From the NCBI RefSeq assembly GCF_002245895.1, contig NZ_NPJZ01000001.1:1772501-1836500 (forward strand): a stretch of DNA of 64,000 nucleotides. The letters run 5' to 3'. The notes under the pieces were generated by a model. The model was not told where the DNA came from. It did not search any database and worked only from the letters and a program-made list of their open reading frames with translations. This DNA comes from Rhodococcus sp. OK302. GTDB lineage: Bacteria; Actinomycetota; Actinomycetes; Mycobacteriales; Mycobacteriaceae. Both the position numbers and the translations under genes were made by a program. This document shows positions 1-8,207 of the stretch, piece by piece; the stretch's first letter is position 1, and the number at the start of each line of letters is the position of its first letter.

Positions 1-76
1 CGGCAATACCCAGGCTAATTTTTGTAGCAGCGATACCCGCCCGTAACGGGAGCTTGAGTATCTCGGCCAGGTTCAT
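1..76 (-). CDS. Hypothetical protein, N-terminal fragment cut by window edge
   Basis: An ATG at 76 reading leftward opens a frame that runs off the window after 25 codons, beginning MNLAEILKLPLRAGIAATKI. The fragment is amphipathic and alanine/leucine rich; I do not recognise the family. It lies 36 nt downstream of the guanidinium exporter stop on the same strand, so it could be co-transcribed, but it also has its own TACAGT -10-like hexamer exactly 6 nt before the ATG and no Shine-Dalgarno sequence. That would fit a leaderless start. The function cannot be judged from this piece. Confidence 0.5.
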   Translation of the reverse strand, partial: MNLAEILKLPLRAGIAATKISLGIA

Positions 77-82
77 AGATTA

Positions 83-88
83 ACTGTA
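83..88 (-). promoter_or_regulatory. -10 hexamer, putative leaderless promoter of the edge gene
   Basis: TACAGT on the minus strand with a 6-nt spacer to the ATG at 76. The spacing would put the transcription start on the start codon. No convincing -35 was found. Confidence 0.35.
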
Positions 89-112
89 ACCGGTAACACA
101 CAAATACTGGAG

Positions 113-427
113 CTAGTGCAGAACCTTCAGTCCGACCACTGCGCCGATGATGACGAGGATCAACAGAACCTTCATGATCGAGGACGATTCGGTGCCGGTC
201 AGCATGGCGTAGCCGACGGTCAATGAGGCACCGATGCCGACCCAGACGGCGTACGCCGTGCCGATCGGCAGCGTGCGCATGGCATATGCGAGTCCGGCCA
301 TGCTGACGATGAGGCCCAGGACAAACACCACAGTGGGTGCAAGCTTGCTGAATCCTTCGGACTTTCCCAGTGCGGTCGCCCACACAGCTTCGAACAAACC
401 GGAAATGACGAGAACGATCCAAGCCAT
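113..427 (-). CDS. gdx: Guanidinium exporter (SMR family, Gdx/SugE type)
   Basis: A 104-residue, four-helix small multidrug resistance protein. The sequence begins MAWIVLVISGLFEAVWATAL, containing the membrane-embedded glutamate of helix 1 (Glu14), followed by the GLAYAMRTLPIGTAYAVWVG segment that separates Gdx/SugE guanidinium exporters from EmrE-like drug pumps. SMR proteins act as antiparallel dimers exchanging substrate for protons across the inner membrane. The start at 427 was chosen because it gives the family length and has GAGGAG at 439-444 just upstream; a longer frame to 493 would translate through the riboswitch. Control by a guanidine riboswitch supports guanidinium as the substrate. 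Confidence 0.93.
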   Translation of the reverse strand: MAWIVLVISGLFEAVWATALGKSEGFSKLAPTVVFVLGLIVSMAGLAYAMRTLPIGTAYAVWVGIGASLTVGYAMLTGTESSSIMKVLLILVIIGAVVGLKVLH

Positions 428-445
428 GACAAAAACAACTCCTCG

Positions 446-486
446 GCACCGTCTTGTCGCTGGCCGGGTACGGTGCGCTCGTCCGG
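446..486 (-). promoter_or_regulatory. Guanidine-III (ykkC-III) riboswitch
   Basis: The minus-strand RNA starts CCGGACGAG, continues CGCACCGUACCCGG, and closes with ACAAGACGGUGC, 41 nt in all. From memory this matches the guanidine-III class nearly base for base (the crystallised Thermobifida fusca RNA): CCGG pairs with CCGG to form the pseudoknot and GCACCG pairs with CGGUGC to form the hairpin. The 3' end lies 1 nt before the GAGGAG ribosome-binding site of the exporter, as expected for translational control in which guanidinium binding releases the start region. Confidence 0.92.
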
Positions 487-573
487 ATGTCATTCTCGAC
501 GTACTTCACGATAGCAACCGATCATGCGATATTTGTCTAACTTTGTGGTCAGATCGGTCACCGCGAACGTCGC

Positions 574-602
574 TCACAGGAATCTCCCAGGGAATGCACA
601 GT
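574..602 (+). promoter_or_regulatory. Three phased PhoP-box-like direct repeats upstream of phoP
   Basis: Heptamers TCACAGG (574-580), TCCCAGG (585-591) and GCACAGT (596-602) are each separated by exactly 4 nt, an 11-nt period. The published M. tuberculosis PhoP site is TCACAGC-N4-TCACAGC. Matches here are 6/7, 5/7 and 5/7. The array ends 32 nt before the phoP start, suggesting autoregulation. Confidence 0.6.
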
Positions 603-634
603 GTGAATCCAGAGGGAGGGGAGAAGATGAACTT

Positions 635-1342
635 GTGACTGACAAGAGCGTTGAAGCCCGAATCCTCGTTGTCGACGATGAGCCCACCATTGTGGAGTTG
701 CTCTCCGTGAGCCTCCGCTTTCAAGGATTCGAGGTAGCCACCGCATCGGGTGGCGCCGAGGGGCTCGACGTGGCGCGCGGGTTCCGCCCCGACGCCATAA
801 TTCTGGACGTGATGATGCCGGGAATGGACGGCTTCGGTCTGCTCCGCCGCCTACGCGCGGACGGCGTCGACGCCCCGGTTCTCTTTCTCACGGCGAAGGA
901 CGCACTCGATGACAAGATCACCGGACTCACTCTCGGCGCCGACGACTATGTGACCAAGCCTTTCAGTCTCGAAGAGGTAGTGACCAGACTGCGGGTAATC
1001 CTGCGCCGGGCGGGGCGCGGCGTCGCGCCGGAACAGTCGGCTCGGGTGAAATTTGCAGACATCGAACTCGACGACGATACGCGCGAGGTGTGGAAGGGCG
1101 GCGAACTTGTGTCGCTCTCGCCGACCGAGTTCACGCTGCTGCGGTACTTCATGGTCAATGCCGGAACGGTACTGAGCAAGCCGCGCATCCTCGATCACGT
1201 CTGGAACTACGACTTCGGCGGTGAGGTCGGGGTGGTCGAGTCTTACGTTTCCTACCTACGACGAAAAGTCGACACCGGCGAGACTCCGTTGATTCATACC
1301 TTGCGCGGCGTCGGTTACGTGATGCGCGAACCCAGGCAATGA
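635..1342 (+). CDS. phoP: Response regulator PhoP (OmpR family)
   Basis: A 235-residue DNA-binding response regulator. The receiver domain (about 9-125) shows the acidic pocket at Asp14/Asp15, phosphoacceptor Asp58 in LDVMMPGMDG and Lys108 in DDYVTKPF. A winged-helix domain follows, with SLSPTEFTLLRYF and a C-terminal HTLRGVGYVMREP. Both domains resemble M. tuberculosis PhoP much more than other OmpR members. The GTG at 635 was chosen because homologues start a few residues before the receiver and GAGGGAGGGGAG lies upstream. The stop overlaps the phoR start by 4 bp. In mycobacteria PhoP controls lipid, secretion and acid-response genes; the local targets cannot be read here. Confidence 0.92.
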   Translation: MTDKSVEARILVVDDEPTIVELLSVSLRFQGFEVATASGGAEGLDVARGFRPDAIILDVMMPGMDGFGLLRRLRADGVDAPVLFLTAKDALDDKITGLTLGADDYVTKPFSLEEVVTRLRVILRRAGRGVAPEQSARVKFADIELDDDTREVWKGGELVSLSPTEFTLLRYFMVNAGTVLSKPRILDHVWNYDFGGEVGVVESYVSYLRRKVDTGETPLIHTLRGVGYVMREPRQ

Positions 1343-2793
1343 CCACGAACTCGAAATCCGAAAAGTCCTCTTCAAGAGGGCTTTTCCGATTGCATGGGCT
1401 TCCGCTCCGATTCACGCTCGTAGCCGCCCTGCTGGTATTGGCTGGTCTCGGATTGCTTGCCTCGGGAGTTGCGGTTACGTCCGCGCTCGAGAACTCGTTG
1501 ACGCAACGAACCGACAAGACGCTGTACGAGGCCATCGACGGTTGGGCGAAGCCGCATTCGCGAGATGTCCAGCCCCCCAGCGATGTCGGACCAAATACCA
1601 GACCACCAAGTCCGTTTTTCGTTCGAACCGTAACCGCCGACGGACGCGTCATCGTCCTCAACGATCAACCTTCGACGCGGACTGAGCCCGACTTGTCGGT
1701 CGACGCGACAAACGGTCCCGTTACGACCGGGTCGAACGACGGTTCCGATGTTCAATGGCGTGTGCTGACAACCGTGAGAGACGGAACGACCACAACAATT
1801 GCGGTACGCCTCACGGATATCGAGCAAACCGTCGACGATTTGATCCGACTGCAATTCGGCATCGGCATCGTGGTGTTGCTCGTGCTCGGAGGGGGTGCGT
1901 ACGTTGTCGTCGGTCGAAGTTTGCGACCGCTCGTGGAAGTCGAGGAGACCGCAGCAGCTATCGCCGCCGGCGATCTGCATCGGCGTGTCCCGGAATGGGA
2001 CGAGCGTACAGAAGTTGGACGATTGTCCGTGGCGCTCAACGGAATGCTGACTCAAATCCAGAGTGCATTCTCCTCAACAGAGGCTTCGGAGGAATCGGCG
2101 CGACGATCGGAAGAGAAGATGCGTCGTTTTGTCGGTGACGCCAGCCACGAGTTACGAACCCCACTGACCACGATTCGCGGATTCGCCGAGTTGTATCGCC
2201 AAGGAGCTATGACGGATACGGCAACGCTGATGAATCGCATCGAAGGTGAGGCGTCGCGGATGGGTCTGCTGGTCGAAGACCTCTTGATGCTCGCAAGGCT
2301 CGACGAGCAGCGGCCTCTCGAGAAGAGGCAGGTGGATCTCCTTGCCGTTGCCGCAGATTCGGTTCAGGCTGCCCGAGCGATTGCGCCGGACAGAACGGTC
2401 ACGTTGCACATCACCGGAGGCCCCGGCACCCCTGAAGTGATCGGTGACGAGGCACGACTTCGGCAGATCGTTGCAAATCTAGTCGGCAACGCAATCAAAC
2501 ACACGCCACCGGAGGCTGAGATCACCATCCGATTGGGTACAACCGAAAGCAATGCCGTGATCGAAGTTTCGGATACCGGACATGGTTTGAGCGAGGAAGA
2601 CGCTTCCCGAATCTTCGAGAGATTCTATCGGGCAGACACGTCTCGCACACGAGAGACCGGCGGAGCAGGTCTAGGGTTGTCCATCGTGTCGGCTCTGGTT
2701 GCGGCTCACCAAGGAACGGTAACCGTGACGAGTAGACCTGGCGAGGGAGCAACCTTCCGCGTCGAACTGCCACGCGACGGGCATGACGATTGA
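1339..2793 (+). CDS. phoR: Sensor histidine kinase PhoR
   Basis: A 484-residue membrane kinase partnered with PhoP. Transmembrane helix 1 (about 25-47) is followed by an extracytoplasmic loop of some 120 residues, a second helix (about 170-190), a HAMP domain, and a HisKA box with His270 in DASHELRTPLTTIRG. The HATPase domain contains the N box VGNAIKHTPP, the G1 box SDTGHGLS and GGAGLGLSI. Start ATG overlaps the phoP stop (ATGA), so translation is coupled. The sensor loop is rich in proline, threonine and aspartate and gives no clue to the signal. Confidence 0.92.
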   Translation: MTTNSKSEKSSSRGLFRLHGLPLRFTLVAALLVLAGLGLLASGVAVTSALENSLTQRTDKTLYEAIDGWAKPHSRDVQPPSDVGPNTRPPSPFFVRTVTADGRVIVLNDQPSTRTEPDLSVDATNGPVTTGSNDGSDVQWRVLTTVRDGTTTTIAVRLTDIEQTVDDLIRLQFGIGIVVLLVLGGGAYVVVGRSLRPLVEVEETAAAIAAGDLHRRVPEWDERTEVGRLSVALNGMLTQIQSAFSSTEASEESARRSEEKMRRFVGDASHELRTPLTTIRGFAELYRQGAMTDTATLMNRIEGEASRMGLLVEDLLMLARLDEQRPLEKRQVDLLAVAADSVQAARAIAPDRTVTLHITGGPGTPEVIGDEARLRQIVANLVGNAIKHTPPEAEITIRLGTTESNAVIEVSDTGHGLSEEDASRIFERFYRADTSRTRETGGAGLGLSIVSALVAAHQGTVTVTSRPGEGATFRVELPRDGHDD

Positions 2794-2801
2794 TCAGTTC
2801 A

Positions 2802-2852
2802 TCGCCGGAAAGATCGTCGGTTACTTGTCGGTAGACGGCGAACTTCCGGCGA
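2802..2852. repeat. 9-bp perfect inverted repeat between convergent genes
   Basis: TCGCCGGAA (2802-2810) and TTCCGGCGA (2844-2852) are perfect complements separated by 33 nt, in the gap between phoR and the convergent TetR gene. It is possibly a bidirectional transcription-end structure; no U tract follows on either strand. Confidence 0.4.
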
Positions 2853-2859
2853 CGAAACT

Positions 2860-3495
2860 TCAGGCTGCGTAGGAGTCGAGTCGGGTTCGAACAATTGCGT
2901 CGATGTCGTTGCGGCGCTTGTCCGACACAACACCGGCAAGAAGCAACGCGAATAGTTCGTCGATGCGTTCGTCGAGGTCGGCTCGTCGGGTCAAGATGTT
3001 CGAGATCAGTTGCACACCCATGAAAGTTGACGTGATAACGCGACCCATCGATTCCGGAGTGATCTCGGCGCGGATGTCACCCTGGCGTTGAGCGATTTCC
3101 GACAGTCGTTGCAGTTCTCGAATCCAGCTGAGATACGGATCGAGTTGCCCGTCAGTCGCGTTGAGTTCCAGAGTGAGACGAATGCCGGCGCGTACTACGG
3201 GATCGGAGGTCAACTGCCGAGCGATTTCATTGCAGACCATGATGACCTGCTCCAATGCCGGCGCTCCCGTGGCAGCCACGTCGGTGAACGACGCGAGAGA
3301 TATCCGATGCTGCTCTTCGATGATGGCCTGAGCCAAGTCATCTTTGGAAGAGAAATGAAAGTAGACCGCGCCCTTGGTCATCCGTGATGCCGACACGATG
3401 TCGTTCATGCTGGTGCTGCCGTATCCAGTAATTTCGAACCGGTCAGCCGCACCACGGAGAATCTGTTGGCGACTGATTTTGGCACGTTCCTGCAT
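2860..3495 (-). CDS. TetR-family regulator, gamma-butyrolactone-receptor (ScbR/ArpA) type
   Basis: A 211-residue repressor. The N-terminal helix-turn-helix (about 8-55) carries ILRGAADRFEITGYGSTSMN and MTKGAVYFHFSSKDDLA, the TKGAxYFHF signature of the ScbR/ArpA branch. The ligand domain has DPYLSWIRELQRL and FMGVQLISN, positions where butyrolactone receptors keep a conserved tryptophan and a GVQ motif. The start has a GGAGGAAA Shine-Dalgarno. No afsA-like synthase lies in the window, so ligand and targets are unknown. A long inverted repeat 38 nt upstream may be its own operator. Confidence 0.8.
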   Translation of the reverse strand: MQERAKISRQQILRGAADRFEITGYGSTSMNDIVSASRMTKGAVYFHFSSKDDLAQAIIEEQHRISLASFTDVAATGAPALEQVIMVCNEIARQLTSDPVVRAGIRLTLELNATDGQLDPYLSWIRELQRLSEIAQRQGDIRAEITPESMGRVITSTFMGVQLISNILTRRADLDERIDELFALLLAGVVSDKRRNDIDAIVRTRLDSYAA

Positions 3496-3532
3496 TTGGT
3501 TCCGTTTCCTCCGAGTGATCCCCGACTGATGC

Positions 3533-3569
3533 CCGTTGGGCCTTAGGTCCTTCGACCAGTGCCCAACGG
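3533..3569. promoter_or_regulatory. Inverted repeat upstream of the ScbR-like gene, candidate operator
   Basis: CCGTTGGGC (3533-3541) and GCCCAACGG (3561-3569) are perfect complements with a 19-nt spacer. The left half plus spacer also loosely resembles a DosR dormancy box. Position just upstream of the regulator suggests autoregulation; this is inference. Confidence 0.4.
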
Positions 3570-3706
3570 TAGCAGCGAAACTCGTTGTTGTGCGACTGCG
3601 GAAACGGACTGTTCGGAATGTGGAATAGCAGGTCATGGTCGGTGAGCGAGACAAAATGGACCGTCGCGACTTTGGGGGGATTGCGACGGGCGTTCTCAGC
3701 TAACCG

Positions 3707-4135
3707 TCAGCGCGTCGATACTTTGCTCGCGTGACCGAGTTCCCCGAGCGCAGCCTTGAGTCGTGATTGTGCGTCGTCGAGAGACTCGGCAGACGGCGAG
3801 GGATCCGCGCCACTGATGTCGAAATTGCCCATGTCGTAGGCCGGAAAAACATGGACATGCAGATGTGGAACTTCCAACCCGGCGATCAGAAGTCCCGCGC
3901 GGGGCGCGTCGAATGCTTTGCGCACGGCCTGCCCCATCGTGCGGGCAACCGAGGTGACTTTGGCGAAGAGTTCAGGATCGACGTCCTGCCACTGATCGAC
4001 CTCGGCGCGTGGAACCACCAGTACGTGGCCCTGCGTGACCGGAGCGATCGTGAGAAACGCTACGACGTCGTCGTCTTCCCATACGAAACGTCCTGGTATA
4101 TCTCCGTTGATGATGGCGCTGAAGACTGAAGGCAT
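3707..4135 (-). CDS. HIT-family nucleotide hydrolase/transferase
   Basis: A 142-residue histidine-triad protein. [20 protein letters not shown] opens the fold and the catalytic triad is HLHVHVFP near residue 100. HIT proteins hydrolyse or transfer nucleotidyl groups, typically adenosine phosphoramidates. Upstream alternative starts would extend into the divergent glycosyltransferase gene; the ATG at 4135 gives the family start [15 protein letters not shown] and sits 7 nt from a TAACCT -10 hexamer, so a leaderless mRNA is likely. It occupies the place of Rv0759c next to phoPR in M. tuberculosis. Confidence 0.87.
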   Translation of the reverse strand: MPSVFSAIINGDIPGRFVWEDDDVVAFLTIAPVTQGHVLVVPRAEVDQWQDVDPELFAKVTSVARTMGQAVRKAFDAPRAGLLIAGLEVPHLHVHVFPAYDMGNFDISGADPSPSAESLDDAQSRLKAALGELGHASKVSTR

Positions 4136-4142
4136 ACCTCGA

Positions 4143-4148
4143 AGGTTA
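4143..4148 (-). promoter_or_regulatory. -10 hexamer, leaderless promoter of the HIT gene
   Basis: TAACCT on the minus strand with a 7-nt spacer to the ATG at 4135; no Shine-Dalgarno lies between. Confidence 0.5.
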
Positions 4149-4224
4149 TCCCGCACAGTGGTTGCCAGGAAACTCCCAGGCTGTATCCAGAGTGGCCGGA
4201 GCCTGTCGGTCAATCCTGGGACGC

Positions 4225-5466
4225 ATGACGACTGAAGCCATGCAGACTGCGGGCAGCACGGACGCCGACGCGGTCGCCGCGAAAACGGTAGTGCTGGACG
4301 TGGTCGTTCCGGTATACAACGAGGAAACCGGGCTCGAAACATGCGTTCGGCGCCTGCGCCACCATCTCCGCACGCAGGTTCCCTTTCCAGCCCGAATCAC
4401 GGTCGCCGATAACGCCAGTGTCGACCGGACACTGGCGATTGCGCAGAAGTTGGCGGACGAATTCGACGATGTCCGCGTCGTGCATCTCGAGGAGAAGGGG
4501 CGCGGCCGGGCGTTGCGTCAGGTCTGGAGTGCATCCGACGCGGACGTCGTGGCCTACATGGACGTGGATCTTTCCACCGACCTCAATGCACTGATGCCGT
4601 TGATCGCGCCCTTACTGTCCGGCCATTCGGACATCGCGATCGGTTCTCGATTGGCACGTTCGTCTCGGGTGGTCCGTGGTCCCAAGCGCGAATTCATCTC
4701 GCGCAGTTACAATCTCATCTTGCGCAGTGCGCTGCATGCACGGTTCTCCGACGCTCAGTGTGGTTTCAAAGCCATGCGCGTCGACGTTGCGCGCCAACTA
4801 CTTCCGTTGGTCGAAGACACCGGCTGGTTCTTCGACACCGAGTTGTTGGTATTGGCGGAGCGTGCCGGGATGCGGATTCACGAAGTTCCGGTGGACTGGG
4901 TCGACGACCCGGACAGTCGCGTCGACATCGTGGCCACCGCCGTCGCAGACCTCAAAGGGGTAGTGCGTGTGGGGCGGGCATTGTCGACAGGCTCATTGCC
5001 GATGGCAGAGCTTCGCGTGAGTTTCGGCCGGGAACCGCTAGTTCCCGGTGTACCTCGCGGGATGGTGGGGCAGCTGGCGAGGTTTGCCGTCGTCGGTGTC
5101 ATCTCCACGGTGGCTTATGCACTGTTGTACCTGGCGTTGCATTCGGTCATGGGCGCTCAGTGGGCCAACGCAATTTCACTGCTCATTACGGCCGTTTTCA
5201 ATACGGCGGCCAACCGTGCGTTCACCTTCGGCGTTCGCGGTGTGGAAGGCTCTGCGCGACAACAGATGCAGGGGCTGCTCGTCTTCGGATTCGGGCTCCT
5301 TCTCACCAGCGGATCGCTGTTCCTCCTGCATTCTCTTGCCCCGGGAGCGTCCAAGCACGTTGAACTTGCCGTACTCGTGATCGCCAATCTTGTTGCCACA
5401 GTGAGTCGATTTATCGCACTGCGCTGGGTCTTCCGTTCCACACAATCTGTAGGAGTCAATCAATGA
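4225..5466 (+). CDS. GT2 polyprenyl-phosphate glycosyltransferase fused to GtrA domain
   Basis: A 413-residue two-domain protein. The N-terminal GT2 domain (about 20-265) has [19 protein letters not shown], the metal-binding [11 protein letters not shown] and [13 protein letters not shown], all typical of dolichol-phosphate-mannose-synthase-like enzymes. The C-terminal GtrA domain (about 285-410) has four hydrophobic helices including [20 protein letters not shown], thought to flip the lipid-linked sugar. The next gene is a GT39 transferase that would use such a lipid donor, and the two overlap by 4 bp. ATG at 4225 was preferred over 4162 because the earlier segment overlaps the divergent promoter region. 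Confidence 0.85.
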   Translation: MTTEAMQTAGSTDADAVAAKTVVLDVVVPVYNEETGLETCVRRLRHHLRTQVPFPARITVADNASVDRTLAIAQKLADEFDDVRVVHLEEKGRGRALRQVWSASDADVVAYMDVDLSTDLNALMPLIAPLLSGHSDIAIGSRLARSSRVVRGPKREFISRSYNLILRSALHARFSDAQCGFKAMRVDVARQLLPLVEDTGWFFDTELLVLAERAGMRIHEVPVDWVDDPDSRVDIVATAVADLKGVVRVGRALSTGSLPMAELRVSFGREPLVPGVPRGMVGQLARFAVVGVISTVAYALLYLALHSVMGAQWANAISLLITAVFNTAANRAFTFGVRGVEGSARQQMQGLLVFGFGLLLTSGSLFLLHSLAPGASKHVELAVLVIANLVATVSRFIALRWVFRSTQSVGVNQ

Positions 5467-7553
5467 CAGCCATTGCCGAGCGGGAAAGCGTCGCCACGCC
5501 CGTACCCGAACCGTCGCATTGGGTACGTTGGGAACCCTGGGCGCTAGGTGCACTTCTGCTCGGTACCGGTGTTGCCTACATCTGGGGCCTCGGAGCTTCC
5601 GGTTGGGCAAATTCCTTCTATGCGGCTGCCGTGCAGGCTGGTTCGGTGTCGTGGAAGGCCTTTTTCTTCGGCTCCTCCGACTCGGCGAATTCGATCACCG
5701 TCGACAAGCCGCCGATGTCGCTGTGGTTGATGTCGTTGTCGGTGAGAATCTTCGGGCTCAACTCCTGGGCGATGCTGGTGCCGCAAGCGCTGCTGGGCGT
5801 CGGTTCGGTGGCACTGCTCTGGGCCACTGTTCGCCGGTACTTCGGTGCTGCGGCCGGGCTGCTGGCGGGGCTGGTCTTGGCTCTCACTCCTGTCGCCGCA
5901 CTGATGTTCCGGTTCAACAATCCGGACGCGATGCTGGTTCTCCTCATGATCGCCGCGGTGTGGGCGATGATGCGTGCCGTCCAGGACGGACGTACCCGAT
6001 GGCTCGTGTTGGTCGGGGTGTTCTGTGGCCTCGGATTTTTGACCAAGCAGTTGCAGGTCATGCTCGTCGTGCCGCCGTTGGCACTGACCTATCTGATTGC
6101 CGGCCCACCGAAGCTGGGTAGGCGCGTGCTGCAATTGTTTGCCGCGCTCGGCGGCATGATCGTCTCCGCCGGCTGGTGGTTGGCGATCGTCGAATTGTGG
6201 CCGGCGGATTCACGTCCCTGGATTGGCGGTTCACAGAACAACTCCATCCTCGAATTAACTTTCGGTTACAACGGATTGGGGCGATTGAGTGGCAACGAGA
6301 CCGGCAGTGTCGGTGGCGGCAGAATGCGGTCTGCCGGAGATACCGCGGGCGCTGTTGCCGGTGGATTTGCGCCGGGCGGCGGAGCAACTGGCGGAGCAGG
6401 CGGCGGCATGTGGGGCTCCACCGGCATCACCCGATTGTTCGAATCCGCGCAGGGGGGACAGATTGCGTGGTTGATCCCTGCAGCTCTGATTCTTGTGGTT
6501 GCAGGAATTGTAGTGCGAGGCAAGGCTCCTCGCGTTGACACTCAACGTGCGTCGTTCATGGTGTGGGGACTCTGGCTCCTGGTCACCGGACTGACCTTCA
6601 GTTTCATGGCCGGTATCTTCCACGCCTACTACACGGTGGCGCTGGCACCGGCGATTGCCGCACTGATCGGATCTGGCTCCGTACTGCTGTGGCGTCACCG
6701 CGAAACATTCTGGGTTCGTTGTGTATTGGCTCTCTCGTTGGCTGCAACGGTGGCGATGGCGTGGGTGCTGCTCGGACGTGCACCGTCATATGTCCCGTGG
6801 CTGAGGTGGACCATTCTGGTAGTCGGCATTGTGGCCGCAGTTGCGATGATGATCCCGAAGGTAACCCGAGGGCGAGTCGGGGTGGCGGTGATACTCGCGG
6901 CATTGTTCACTGGGCTTGCTGGTCCGACCGCCTTTGCGATCGACACGATCAATACTCCGCATACCGGCTCGATAGTCTCGGCCGGTCCGAGTGTCCAGGG
7001 CGGAATGGGTGGCCGCGGTGGCTTCGGTGGCTTCGGTGGAAATGGTGGATTCGGCGGTATGCCGGACGGTGGTCGTCGCGGCAGTGCCGGTGCGGCGACA
7101 GTTCCTGGAGTGGGTACAGCGCCTACTCAAATGGGCCAGGCCCCGGGAGTTGCCACTGAAGGTGCCGTCGGTGCAATGCGAGGCGGTGCCGGGGGTGGCC
7201 TACTGCAGGGCAGCACTCCCAGTGAGGCTTTGGTGGCGAAGCTCGAGGACAACGCCGACCAATTCACGTGGGTAGCAGCAGCAATCGGGTCGAACAGTGC
7301 ATCCGGCTATCAACTTGCGACCCAGTCTCCGGTGATGGCGATCGGCGGATTCAACGGTAGTGATCCGTCGCCCACACTCGAACAGTTCCAGCAGTATGTC
7401 GCCGACGGGAAGATTCACTTCTTCATCGGTGGCGGCGGAATGGGTGGCGGGATGAACGCCGAGGGTACGGCGACCGCGATATCAACCTGGGTGACTGAGA
7501 ACTTCACAGCCACAACGGTAGACGGTGTGACCCTCTACGACCTTACTGCCTGA
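5463..7553 (+). CDS. GT39/ArnT-like membrane glycosyltransferase
   Basis: A 696-residue polytopic protein of the PMT/ArnT class (YkcB-like), with about a dozen hydrophobic helices. The conserved first-loop acidic region appears as SITVDKPPMSLWLM, and FRFNNPDAMLVLLM follows. It should transfer a sugar from a polyprenyl-phosphate donor made by the upstream GT2-GtrA enzyme to a cell-envelope acceptor. Two very glycine-rich inserts (about residues 275-320 and 510-585, with GGFGGFGGNGG) sit in extracytoplasmic parts, followed by a small folded C-terminal region. The start overlaps the previous stop (ATGA). Confidence 0.85.
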   Translation: MTAIAERESVATPVPEPSHWVRWEPWALGALLLGTGVAYIWGLGASGWANSFYAAAVQAGSVSWKAFFFGSSDSANSITVDKPPMSLWLMSLSVRIFGLNSWAMLVPQALLGVGSVALLWATVRRYFGAAAGLLAGLVLALTPVAALMFRFNNPDAMLVLLMIAAVWAMMRAVQDGRTRWLVLVGVFCGLGFLTKQLQVMLVVPPLALTYLIAGPPKLGRRVLQLFAALGGMIVSAGWWLAIVELWPADSRPWIGGSQNNSILELTFGYNGLGRLSGNETGSVGGGRMRSAGDTAGAVAGGFAPGGGATGGAGGGMWGSTGITRLFESAQGGQIAWLIPAALILVVAGIVVRGKAPRVDTQRASFMVWGLWLLVTGLTFSFMAGIFHAYYTVALAPAIAALIGSGSVLLWRHRETFWVRCVLALSLAATVAMAWVLLGRAPSYVPWLRWTILVVGIVAAVAMMIPKVTRGRVGVAVILAALFTGLAGPTAFAIDTINTPHTGSIVSAGPSVQGGMGGRGGFGGFGGNGGFGGMPDGGRRGSAGAATVPGVGTAPTQMGQAPGVATEGAVGAMRGGAGGGLLQGSTPSEALVAKLEDNADQFTWVAAAIGSNSASGYQLATQSPVMAIGGFNGSDPSPTLEQFQQYVADGKIHFFIGGGGMGGGMNAEGTATAISTWVTENFTATTVDGVTLYDLTA

Positions 7554-7558
7554 TCCCG

Positions 7559-8206
7559 CTACGCCCGAAGGCTGGCGAGGTCGTGTACCTGCTCGCAGCA
7601 GGCGTCGAGCAGGTCACGATCATGACTGATGAATAGCACTCCCAGGCCGGATTCGGTGGCTCGGCGCTCGATCAATCGCACGAGGGATGCGGTGGTCGCA
7701 GCGTCGAGCATCGCGGTTGCCTCGTCGCAGATGAGGTACTTGGGTTGCTGCGCCAATGATCTCGCGAGCGCTGCGCGTTGCAGCTGGCCGTCGCTCACCT
7801 GATGGGGACGACGCGTCAAGAGATCGGGAGTGAGCCCGACCTCTGATGCAAGGGCTTCGATGTCGACCGTTCGCCGAGCAATGTCGGCAGGTTGGCTGAT
7901 GATGCGAGACAACGTGTGGCGGGGATCTGTTGCGGCACGAGGAGACTGGAAGAGAATGGAGACGGTGCCCCTCAGCGCACCGGGTACACCGAATTTGGTG
8001 CCGGTGACGAGGCTGCCGTCGATATGAACTTCGCCCGACCACGGGGCGTCCAAAGAGGCGAGAATCCGTGCCAACGTGGATTTTCCGGTGCCGGACGGGC
8101 CGGTCAAGCCGATCAATCGTCCGGCCGGGATCTCGAGAGAGACGTTGTCGAGTACCGGCCGACCACGCTCGTAGCCGAAAGTGATGTTGCGCCCGTGCAC
8201 GCTCAT
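7559..8206 (-). CDS. ABC transporter ATP-binding protein (DppF/NikE type)
   Basis: A 215-residue ATPase, last gene of the importer operon. Walker A is GPSGTGKST, Walker B is YLICDEATAMLD, and the H-loop is in LFISHDRDLL. The signature is VSDGQLQR instead of the usual LSGGQ, and the protein lacks the C-terminal oligopeptide extension found in the partner, so it is short for DppF. The two ATPases probably form a heterodimer with one degenerate site. It starts 1 nt after the partner gene's stop on the minus strand and ends 5 nt from the convergent GT39 stop. Confidence 0.85.
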   Translation of the reverse strand: MSVHGRNITFGYERGRPVLDNVSLEIPAGRLIGLTGPSGTGKSTLARILASLDAPWSGEVHIDGSLVTGTKFGVPGALRGTVSILFQSPRAATDPRHTLSRIISQPADIARRTVDIEALASEVGLTPDLLTRRPHQVSDGQLQRAALARSLAQQPKYLICDEATAMLDAATTASLVRLIERRATESGLGVLFISHDRDLLDACCEQVHDLASLRA

Positions 8207-8207
8207 C

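Noticed and set aside
3531..3560. DosR dormancy box in front of the ScbR-like gene
   Set aside because: The core matches only in part (GGGCCTTAGGTCC) and the longer 9-bp inverted repeat explains the sequence better.
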